Part shown: positions 55,816 through 64,000 of the stretch, piece after piece
Layout: each line of letters opens with the position of its first letter
Position numbering within the stretch: the first letter of the stretch is position 1
Assembly (NCBI RefSeq): GCF_932274485.2
Contig: NC_065883.2
Location: 13,390,222 to 13,454,221, forward strand
DNA from: Patella vulgata
Taxonomy: Eukaryota; Mollusca; Gastropoda; Patellidae
Length of the DNA: 64,000 nt
Direction: 5' to 3'
The notes under the pieces: model-generated
The model's database searches: none
The model's input: the letters and a program-made list of their open reading frames with translations, nothing else
What the model was told of the DNA's origin: nothing
Translations under genes and position numbers: made by a program

Positions 55816-56299
55816 TGAATTGGAGCAAAAGGCCTCGATGACATCTGTGCAAGAGCCCCTGTACATTTGTCCAGTAGTAAGGCAGTATGCGTCACCCCAT
55901 CATTCGTCAGTACCGTTATACGCAGGCCAAGTTCTCATTGTTTTCTTATCAACTGAAATTGAGACTTTTACTTTGTTTAATTTCTTTCAAACAAATTTAT
56001 CCAAGAATTGAAATAACTTTTCACCCCATCTCTGGAGGCTCTCCAGCCGTCGAAGGCCCCTGCTGCAGCCCCTTAAGCCCGTGATTGCTATTGATCTCGA
56101 GGCAGTCATCAATATTTTCGTAAGTCAGAAAGCTTGAAAAAAAACCCCCTAATATGAAATATATGTTGCACGTCCATTGTCTCATAATTAGTGGTGCGGT
56201 ATTTTACGGGTCATTTTTTGCCAAAGAGTCGGTGATTAACCTTTGCAAAATGCAACACCACTCTACAATTAGAGTCCTCCATCTTTATGTGGCAAACCT

Positions 56300-56382
56300 T
56301 CCTACATTGACACTGCATTGCGTATGCCCGTCTTCATTAGTCCAGTTGGCGAAGGACAGAGCGTTAAACTTAATTTCATTTG
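56300..56382 (+). mobile_element. SINE family B 3' end
   Basis: 'gcgtatgcccgtcttcatta' and 'gcgttaaacttaatttcatt'. Confidence 0.6.
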
Positions 56383-56587
56383 GTTATTGACAGATTCGGG
56401 CAACGAAATCATCGGTTCCAGTTTGTATCTCACCCGACAGGAAAGTGCTTTAAATCTAATCGGGACGAGTCGCCTCGTTTGGCCGATCCCTTAATCCGCC
56501 CCTGTGTCACGGGAGCTCGGTTTTTAATCACATTTGAACGATTAGACGCTGGTCCTTCTCAGGACCATACCAGGCCCTCCCCTCAGC

Positions 56588-56853
56588 ACAACTGAACAGA
56601 GAGAGGGAGAGGAGAGAGAGAGAAATGGGGTTTAACGTCCACTGGAGACAAACTAAGTCATTTCGGGACTAACACATAGTTGACTTTTATTTCCAAAATT
56701 CGCTGGTGCGTAAGGGTCTTTAGCAGTGGGGGGAAACCGGAGGACCCGGCGAAAACGCACGAGGTTGGACAGGCGACCCTACTCCTTGTCACGTACAACC
56801 GGGGAATCGAAACCACGCCAGTTGACTCAATGACAGACCTTATAATACAGCGC
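56588..56853 (-). mobile_element. SINE family A, head-truncated
   Basis: (AG)n-rich tail, 'aaatggggtttaacgtccac', core, ending 'gaccttataatacagcgccc'. Confidence 0.88.
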
Positions 56854-56939
56854 CCAGAACAGAGGAAACCACGCTGATAAATCCCACCGTGGACCTAATA
56901 TAAAATTTGATTTTATCAGCACTTTTAACGTTGCTGGAA

Positions 56940-57265
56940 CTAGAAGACTAGACGCTGTTCCTTGCCAGGCCTTCAGTGTGTCCTGCACCACCGAGAAGTT
57001 CCCCTTGTCAGTGATGCAGGACGGAGGGCCTGACAAGGACAGCTGTCTAGTCGTTCGGATGGGACGAAAAACCGCGGTACCGTGTACATATTTGCGTGCA
57101 CGTAAAAGATCCCCTGGCAGTTGGAATTCGATATAAGAGTAGGCCGTAGCGCCGCTGCCCGGACAAAATTTCCCTCATAGCACACTGTATGGCGTATGCC
57201 CGTCTTCATTAGCCCAGTTTAGGAGCAGAACAGTAGGACGTTGAACCCCATTTCATTTCATTTAC
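56940..57265 (+). mobile_element. SINE family B with diverged 5' part
   Basis: 57001-57265 is well conserved ('ccccttgtcagtgatgcagg' to 'tgaaccccatttcatttcat'). The preceding 60 bp has another diverged 'ccttgccaggccttcagtgt' piece in reverse sense, suggesting a second partial copy. Confidence 0.85.
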
Positions 57266-57584
57266 CACCGAGAAGGGGAACTGGAAACAAGAGGATCGAA
57301 ACAGGTTAATTCTACTGAGCCACCGCGCCCCCCTCTTACCATGATTCAGAAACCGAATCCACGTGGCGAACACATGTCTTAGAAAATTCGTTGCGCGTAA
57401 ACTAAAAGCGGAAATTAGTGTATTATAAGCCAGAATAATTTGTTTTCTATCTTATTTATTCAGCTTTTAAACCTACTAATTGTTGAATATGTTAACATTT
57501 TATAGACATATACTTGCAATATTCTTGAATAATGTCCATTGCTTATCTTTCTATAACTTCACTAACTATAAATAACGTTATTTT

Positions 57585-57720
57585 ACGTGTCAACCAGTAT
57601 AAGAATTAGAGTTTTCAAACGGTGTATTTTACTAGTCAACCAGTATCAGAATTAAGAGTTTTCAAACGATATTTTACGTGTCAACCAGTATCAGAATTTG
57701 AGTTTTCAAACGTTGTATTT
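57585..57720. repeat. ~54-bp tandem repeat, three copies
   Basis: 'tttacgtgtcaaccagtatc' + 'agaattagagttttcaaacg' occurs three times with small changes. Confidence 0.85.
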
Positions 57721-57795
57721 TAGAAATGTGAAGGTTTTTAAGATTCAGTATGTTTGTAGATAACCAAAATATAGTATGACATTAAGGGTGGATGT

Positions 57796-58505
57796 TTTTT
57801 ATACCCCCACATTTTCACGTGGATGTATATTGTCGTCATCCCTGTTCGTCTAGACGTCCGTTCACATTTTGTTTGTGTACACTCTACAGGTCACAATTTT
57901 TATCCAATTTTGACAAAACTTGAAATAAAAGTTTATATCCCAAAGACCTTGGTTCCTTTCGATATTGACGTGTATCGTATCATAACTTCATTCATTATAG
58001 CTCCTGACTATACGAAAGATCATATTTTTAGCTTGTAGACACTACAGAGATCACAATTTTTATCCAATTTTGATGAAACTTAAAACGTATGTTTATAACC
58101 CACAGATCTCGATTCCTTTCGATATTGTCGTATATTGGACCATAACGAAAAATCACGTTTTTAGCTTGTTAACGCTTCTAGGTCACAATTTTTATATTAT
58201 TTTAAAAATCATTCTAATATATCACCGTTACACTATAATTACGGTTGAGTTCGAATTTCGTGAAAATCGGAATGAGACTTTTGACAAAGTAGTATAATAG
58301 TATAATACGAAGGTTGTGGACCCTCTAGAGGTCACAATTTTTGTCCAATTGTGATGAAACTTAAAATATATGTTTATATCCAAAACATCCCGGTTCCTTT
58401 CGATATTGACGCATGTCGAACCGTAATATATTAGATTTTTTTTTAGTTTTTTCTCTGTCCATCGCTTGCAAACTGTATGCGTATCTTGCATGGCAACCGC
58501 TAGTT
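57796..58505 (+). repeat. Repeat family D, three internal units
   Basis: Left end 'cccacattttcacgtggatg', three units with 'ggtcacaatttttatccaat' and 'cctttcgatattg(a/t)cg', right end 'gcatggcaaccgctagtttt' as at 40172. Confidence 0.8.
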
Positions 58506-58509
58506 TTAA

Positions 58510-59590
58510 TCATAAATTAATAACAATATTGCTAGTTAAATAGATAGACAAGTACGAATATTTGAAACTCTGGCTGACTGGAGTATAGCTGTTCAACAGA
58601 AGAAAGATTTCTTGTTAAGATGTTTTGTTATCTTTCCCCCTTCAAGTTGTATTTCAATAAACAGAAGTGATTCTTACCCCCTAGAGATATCGTTATAAAT
58701 GGCCAATTCTCTCCCAGGGTTTTTATCTGTGGCGCCATCATTGTAGGAGTCCAGATTTTGGTGAGCCCCAGGGCAGCTATTCTCGACCAACCGACATCTG
58801 CACCGTTGCCTGGCAATTTATTTGAATCCTACCCAATAATTTTAAGCCAGTTTGTGTTTGAAAGGATGTGTAGGCTAATTCCAGGGAGGCAGATACTCTC
58901 GGACAAGGGTTCTTTTAGTGTGCTTACCAATATTTTAAACGGGTGAACCTCAGTTTTTCCTTCTCTCCTATCAAATAAGCTACACTTTCGAAGGTCTGAT
59001 TACGTCGCAATTCAACACACACTGCCTCGATCATTGGGACTGAAAGAACTGTGACACGACTGAACTCAGTTTCACACGATTGCCATTTTGTCAATTCGGA
59101 AGGCACATGGCTCACAATAGAGTATCTCCTTTATAACTTATACAGGCATGGCCACACAGGTAATTGGGAATAGCGTAAACTTTAAGGAACGTGTCGACAA
59201 CTCACATAAGAAAACGCAATGTTTGTATTTCTAAGAAAAGGTACCACAAAGCCACACACACAGGACCTGTGGTTTCCACACAGTTGTAACAGTTTCTTTG
59301 GTTATCTCCAGACAGAATTAAACCCATTTATATATTTATATCACTAAAATCGGACTAGTTTCGCGTCTTTACAGGATTAGAGTACGAAATATGGTTTGAC
59401 GTCGTACATTTCTGCATAATGATGACGTTGACATACGGACTAAGACCAGTAATTATTTCCCCTTAGTGCGAGTTATATATAGACAATTTTTCTCTTAATT
59501 TTTTTCTCCCCTCTTCCTGCATTTTTTGGTTGACTCTTTGGTCTAGAATTAGAAAAGAGGGAACAAATTTGCAATTTCATAGCAGTTTTG
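58510..59590. other. No gene seen
   Basis: Apparently single-copy sequence; a weak SINE B-like 'gacaagggttcttttagtgt' block at 58900. Nothing coding recognised. Confidence 0.45.
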
Positions 59591-59619
59591 GGTAATACTG
59601 ATGATATTACAGCGGAGGG

Positions 59620-59890
59620 ATAGGGGGTATAAAGTGTCTTTCTGCAGAGCAATTATTGTGTCGGAAGTGAGATTTTCACGCCAGTCGACATCAAATCCCC
59701 GTAGCAAAAAATCTAAATGGCAAACCACCTACAAAATTATGATGAGGAGATTGCCAAATGTGATCTCCATTGTGCCTATAAAGATTGGAACTAACGGAAT
59801 GTTGAGCAAAAAGCTACAGCTAACACCGGAATCGAACTCGTGACCCCCTGGTCAGTGAGCGGGTTCCTTACTCATTAATCACTGAGAATA
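59620..59890 (-). mobile_element. Possible third tRNA-related SINE
   Basis: Read in reverse, 59890 onward gives 'ctcagtgattaatgagtaag' and 'cacgagttcgattccgg', resembling A- and B-box spacing of a tRNA-like promoter. Only one copy is visible, so family status is unproven. Confidence 0.35.
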
Positions 59891-59984
59891 CTTAACACAA
59901 CAAAATACATTGCATTCAAATAATAAAACTATTACTATATGTCCGCTTATTTTTAACTTAAATTTTAAAACATCGAAAAGAGTT

Positions 59985-60215
59985 TCTGAAAATGGAGGAC
60001 ATAACCTTGTAATTTTGGTGCTTTGAAAAAAAAAACCCCAAAAAAACCACAAGTTCTACAACAGATGTTGTAACATCCGTCATGTGAAATTGATTGAACA
60101 CAGAGTTTCTGAAAATGGAGGACACTATAACCTTGGAATTTTGGGGTGATTTTTTTTTAAACTTGAAACTAAAAACACAAGTTCTACAACAAATGTTGTA
60201 ACATCCGACATGTGA
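59985..60215. repeat. ~120-bp tandem duplication
   Basis: 'gagtttctgaaaatggagga' ... 'acaagttctacaacaratgt' + 'tgtaacatcc' occurs twice, separated by A-rich runs of different length. Confidence 0.85.
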
Positions 60216-60219
60216 TATG

Positions 60220-61439
60220 AGGATAGCGAAGTTGATAAATTCAACAAGTTTTATACAATCTTAGCAATGCCCAAAACAAAATACAAATTCAAAGGTGCAT
60301 TTTCATCAGATTAACATATTTAGCCTTCTTTAAGGTGGGCAACTGTTGTTCTAGTATTGATAGGCAACATTGAAATGTTCGCCCACGGTACAACTTGCCT
60401 TTATCCCGATTGCTAGGCACCGAATCGTGAAATATAACACACAAATCTTAAACCAGAATACAGAATACAACTAGGCCAGGTTTCTGTACAGAGACTGAGT
60501 TCCACCATGTCCGGGTTGTTTTTTTATTGTTGTTTCAGCAAGATGAAGTCGGAATCCAAGTCAATACTCTAACACGTCTTCAACAAGTTTCCACAAAGAA
60601 GTTACAGTTAATGCCCGCTTGTTTTAAACATTGAACAGATTGGAGAGGAATTTTAGTACTGATGCGATAGGTTCGATGTCAATAAAACTCCATGTAAACG
60701 GCGGCTTTGTGGCCGAGCAGCAGAAGTGGTCATTGGTCAACGGGGGCATTGCATGCACTCCAGCCCTGCCCACAGATCAACGCGTGGAATTCTGTGAAGA
60801 TAATTGTGTAAATTTTGCGCCCAATGTTTGGACATTTCACGCGAAATCACACTTTCTAAATCCCGTAGTTTGACGGTTTCTTTGCTTTGTTTTACTTCAG
60901 TTGTTCGACAAATAACAAGAGCAAATGTTCCGATCGTCTGGAAGCACGAGCGAAATGACCTAGAAAAAAAAAGATGAAATAAGAACAGACCATTGAATAT
61001 TATCTGGACAATGGAGAGAGTTGGTGGTTTAACCTGGACTACACCTCCCATCATTAGACTACCAGTACGATTCAAGAGGAGAAGTCCCAAACTATCGCCG
61101 TCACTCAATCAAAGCTTGCCTGGCAAGCTTTGCTATAAATAACCGTCTTTCTTCAATGGGTATCATTTTACGTATGGGTATTCATACTATAGACTTAATA
61201 TAACGTGACACTCACGTTCTGGCTTTACCTCGCCACTAAATGGATATTGAAAGAGTGCATAAAACTGTGTGTTGGACTTGAGTAAGAGCAGTACGGGTGG
61301 AGCCAGATCAATGTTTATGATTGATTGTACAGGACTTATTATATATCCACGAAGTTTTAGTATAACCTGACTTTACTTGATGTAGGTGTACACTACTTAC
61401 ACCAAGTTTGTGCTAGTGGTATATCAGCTGAAGACACGA
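60220..61439. other. No gene seen; presumed upstream region of the secreted-protein gene
   Basis: No exon with splice signals recognised. TATA-like 'gctataaataac' at about 61131 and 'attatatatcc' at about 61338 are candidate core promoter elements for the gene starting at 61440. Confidence 0.4.
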
Positions 61440-61689
61440 ATGTACAAAGGAGTACTTATAGTGTCCTTATTCATAGCCCTTAACTTTAACACAGGGGCAT
61501 GTAAACAGGGTTGTGCGACCGTCTATGGTCCCTGTCCAGGGAACAGACCACGGATACCGGCCGAGGAGGGATGTTGTCCGGCTCGAGTCGGAGAAGCGTG
61601 TGGAGTGGACGTAGGGGTATTCTGTGACGGGGAACTAGGTTATAAATGTGTAGCGGAAAACGGACGAGACGGTCAGGGCATATGCCAAG
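61440..61689 (+). CDS. First coding exon of a secreted cysteine-rich IGFBP-N-like protein
   Basis: From ATG 61440: MYKGVLIVSLFIALNFNTGA is a textbook signal peptide (Lys, hydrophobic core, small residues before cleavage). Then about 63 residues with nine cysteines: CKQGCATVYGPCPG..., EEGCCPARVGEACGVDVGVF, CDGELGYKCVAENGRDGQGI, CQ. The order CC-P-x-x-x-GE-x-CG ... C-x-G-(L/Y)-x-C ... G-x-C resembles the IGFBP N-terminal (IB) domain seen in IGFBPs, CRIM1 and molluscan shell proteins such as perlustrin, but the usual GCGCC motif is not clear, so family membership is tentative. The exon ends CAA G|GTAGGT at 61689 (phase 1); the rest lies beyond or is not recognisable in 61690-64000. Higher GC than its surroundings supports real coding. 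Confidence 0.72.
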
Positions 61690-62865
61690 GTAGGTGGTCT
61701 TTTAATTGGAAGTATACATACATTGAACATAATAGAATCATATTGATACAGTAAACACGGCTACTGTATTCATCAAAGGTTATCGGGGGTCAAAGTATAT
61801 TCCAAAACCCTGATTAATAAGCATGCCTCGAGACTTGTTGAGATTTATAAACAGAAAGAATAAATACAACTCGTGCTTAAACGAACATAAAGAATTAAAA
61901 GTTTTCTTTTGTTTGCTCGGAAAACAGCGAACACTTCTTTTGTCCTACTAAAAAAGGATGAATGACGAAAGGTAACAAATTCTGTTAACAATTTGCTTTT
62001 TAACTCTCAATTACCTTTCAATTTTAACTTATCTTTCCTCTGGTTGTGTTTCCTAGTTATTTAAGGAACCTGTGTTTATCAATCGATTGGGACGACAAGC
62101 AATGTCGCGTTGGTCTTAAAAGTTTTAAAGTATAAATCCATTTTGTTTGAAATAATCACGATAAACATAACGAAAATGTTTAAAGAAATATGTTGATAAA
62201 GCTCTGGTTTTATTAGAATAAAATACAAAAGAAAGGCGATCTTCTTAAATACATGGGAAGTGGTATTACGTGTTCTAGAAGGTGAAAACATACCCTATAC
62301 GACTCCCACCGTTTTTTGTCACTAATTGTATAGTAAATAAAACTGTACCGATTTCTTGTATTTTTCGGAAGACATCAGTATGCATAATGATCTTCGAATT
62401 CTTTTTATCATACTGTATTCTGAATTCTATTTGTCATAACGTCATTCGAATTCTACTGTCGTTTGAGTTCTATTTGTCATAACGTTATTCGAGTTCAATT
62501 TGCTACACTATCATTCGATTTCTATTTGTCATGCTGCCATTCGAATTCTGTTTGTCGTATCATCATTGGAATTCTATTTGTCACACAGTCATTCGAATTC
62601 TACGTGTTATATTGTTTTTAAAATTCTCTGTGTTAAGTGGTATGCCTAGGCATTTTAAAATGATCCTACGCCGACTTTTGAATAGCCATGGAATTTTAAA
62701 CCAAAGTTCAGAATATCAACAACTGTTTGAATTTTCTTTTAAACCCCAACATGCCAAAATAAAGGTGACAGTTAATTTAACACCATACACAATCAAAATT
62801 ATTTTGAATACTAATTATTCAAATTGGTCAAAATTCTAATCCTAGGTTTCTGTTAATTTCTTTCG
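61690..62865 (+). other. Probable intron; EcoRI-motif minisatellite 62380-62625
   Basis: Downstream of the secreted-protein exon. About eight diverged 31-32-bp units such as 'cattcgaattctatttgtca' + 'tactgtcgt' include repeated GAATTC. No further exon recognised. Confidence 0.7.
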
Positions 62866-63075
62866 GCGTGGTTCCCCTTGTCAGTGGTGCTGTCTAGTCG
62901 TTCGGATGGGACGAAAAACCGAGGCCCCGTGTACACATTAGTGTGTACGTAAAAGATACCTTGGTAGTTGGAATTCGACATACGAGCATGCCGTAGAGCC
63001 GCTGTCCGGGCAAAATTTCATTCATTAGCCAAGTCGGAGCAGAACAATAGGACTTTAAACCCCATTTCATTTCAT
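62865..63075 (+). mobile_element. SINE family B
   Basis: 'ggttccccttgtcagtggtg', 'tggtagttggaattcgacat' and the tail 'ggactttaaaccccatttca'; with internal deletions. Confidence 0.85.
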
Positions 63076-63079
63076 CTTT

Positions 63080-63870
63080 TTCTTTCATGTCAGCCACGAA
63101 GGTCTCCTTTTTTTTACGCGTGCAAACGTGTTTTACATTATGCCTTTAATTGAGGGGTCAAGAATTTCGTTTTTTTTCCCTGAGAAGTAACTTTTTGGTA
63201 AACTGTGTAGATTTAATTTATTCTATTGCAAATAAATCTTCACTCTCTACTTATATCGTTAACGGAAGCTTGGTGTTTAAGATTAAATCTTGGATGCCAT
63301 ATTTTTCTTATTAACTGCACCAGGATATAAATTCGTGTGAAGACTCATTTTGAAAATAAACAGAAAGTCAGCTGTTTAGATTCGTCATAAACAAACGTGT
63401 TTTGTCTACGTTTTATGGTGTTTAGGCCGAATCTGACAGACAATGTGTCAGCCGTCATCGGATCTGTTGTAATATCCGTAAGATTCTCACACATCCTGTA
63501 CGCCATTCTTTCATAAATTCAGGTCATTTTTTTTATTATAATAATTAGTGGGACAATTTGGGTTTAATCTATTTGATAAGGCCAACTTCAATGGGATCGG
63601 TTTCATGTGCTCGTACCCCTGGATCTTTCATAATATTTCCTCGTGCCCCATGTCTAAAATGACTTAAGGAAATAAATGAAATTATAATGATATGAAATAC
63701 AAAGTACGTTTATTTATGCGTTGCATACATATAAATATACTGAATACATAAATAGTCTTTCAAATACAGCCGTACTTACACAGTAGGCCGATACAGTATT
63801 GATTTGACACCATATCTCGTAATTCCTGCTTTATGAACCTCTAGTTTAACTCGTGCGCTTTAGATTAAGT
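63080..63870. other. No gene or repeat recognised
   Basis: AT-rich, presumably intronic to the secreted-protein gene. Confidence 0.4.
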
Positions 63871-63875
63871 TGTAT

Positions 63876-64000
63876 GGTTTCGACGCTATACTTGACACAG
63901 AGTAGGGCCGCCTGTCTAACCTTGTGGGTTTGCGCCGGATTCTCCGGTTTCCGCCTAATGCCAAAGACCCCAAAGGCGCAAATATTGCAAATGTTAGTCC
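63876..64000 (+). mobile_element. SINE family A, cut by the window edge
   Basis: 'ggtttcgacgctatacttga', 'aaccttgtgggtttgcgccg' and the end 'gcaaatgttagtcc'; diverged, tail beyond the window. Confidence 0.75.

Noticed and set aside
60737-61108. 123-codon minus-strand open frame near the secreted-protein gene
   Set aside because: No recognisable domain; composition ordinary; opposite to and upstream of the credible gene. Kept as unassigned sequence.
49447-61439. Further genes between REX1BD and the secreted-protein exon
   Set aside because: I scanned for exon-like blocks with conserved protein text on both strands and found only repeats and unassigned sequence; a small or rapidly evolving gene could still be missed.

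Overview
This is a eukaryotic, AT-rich, intron-rich and repeat-dense window. Protein sequences are animal-like. The repeat load suggests a mollusc: two tRNA-derived SINE families, small foldback and MITE elements, and arrays built on a 'cataactctagaagt' motif. That assignment is inference from style, not a database match. I could assemble four multi-exon genes across splice sites and one partial gene. Joined exons keep frame throughout, and total lengths match what I recall of the human proteins.

Layout: (1) 279-5430, minus strand: DPH6 (diphthine-ammonia ligase), five exons, the 3' part lying off the left edge. (2) 5431-5563: compact head-to-head promoter shared with (3) GOLGA5 (golgin-84), plus strand, non-coding first exon near 5540-5563 and 16 coding exons from 7732 to 21317 (743 aa). 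(4) 21318-31254: convergent intergenic/3' UTR territory with MITEs, SINEs and tandem duplications. (5) 31255-38138, minus strand: alpha-SNAP (NAPA), nine coding exons, 292 aa, complete. (6) 38139-43895: hAT-type and palindromic MITEs, a repeat family with internal tandem units, and a decayed ZBED-like hAT transposase. (7) 43896-48573, minus strand: REX1BD (REX1-B DNA repair domain protein), four coding exons, 167 aa. (8) 48574-61439: about 13 kb without a recognisable gene, holding SINEs, minisatellites and MITEs. (9) 61440-61689, plus strand: first coding exon of a secreted, cysteine-rich, IGFBP-N-domain-like protein continuing past the right edge.

Golgin-84 (intra-Golgi tether) and alpha-SNAP (SNARE-complex disassembly with NSF) both serve membrane traffic, but they are convergent neighbours about 10 kb apart and I see no evidence of co-regulation. 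DPH6 and GOLGA5 probably share one promoter carrying ETS-like and NRF1-like motifs.

The most unusual signal is that tandem duplication repeatedly sits exactly on exon-intron junctions. A 12-copy 31-bp array multiplies a GOLGA5 5' splice site. An in-frame 66-nt duplication gives GOLGA5 two alternative 3' splice sites. Three- to five-copy acceptor arrays lie beside exons of DPH6, GOLGA5 and NAPA, and another GOLGA5 donor is duplicated at 128-bp spacing. In addition, SINE tails supply the polypyrimidine tract or branch region of two GOLGA5 exons, and a repeat seems to supply the REX1BD stop codon. No viral or LTR element was recognised.
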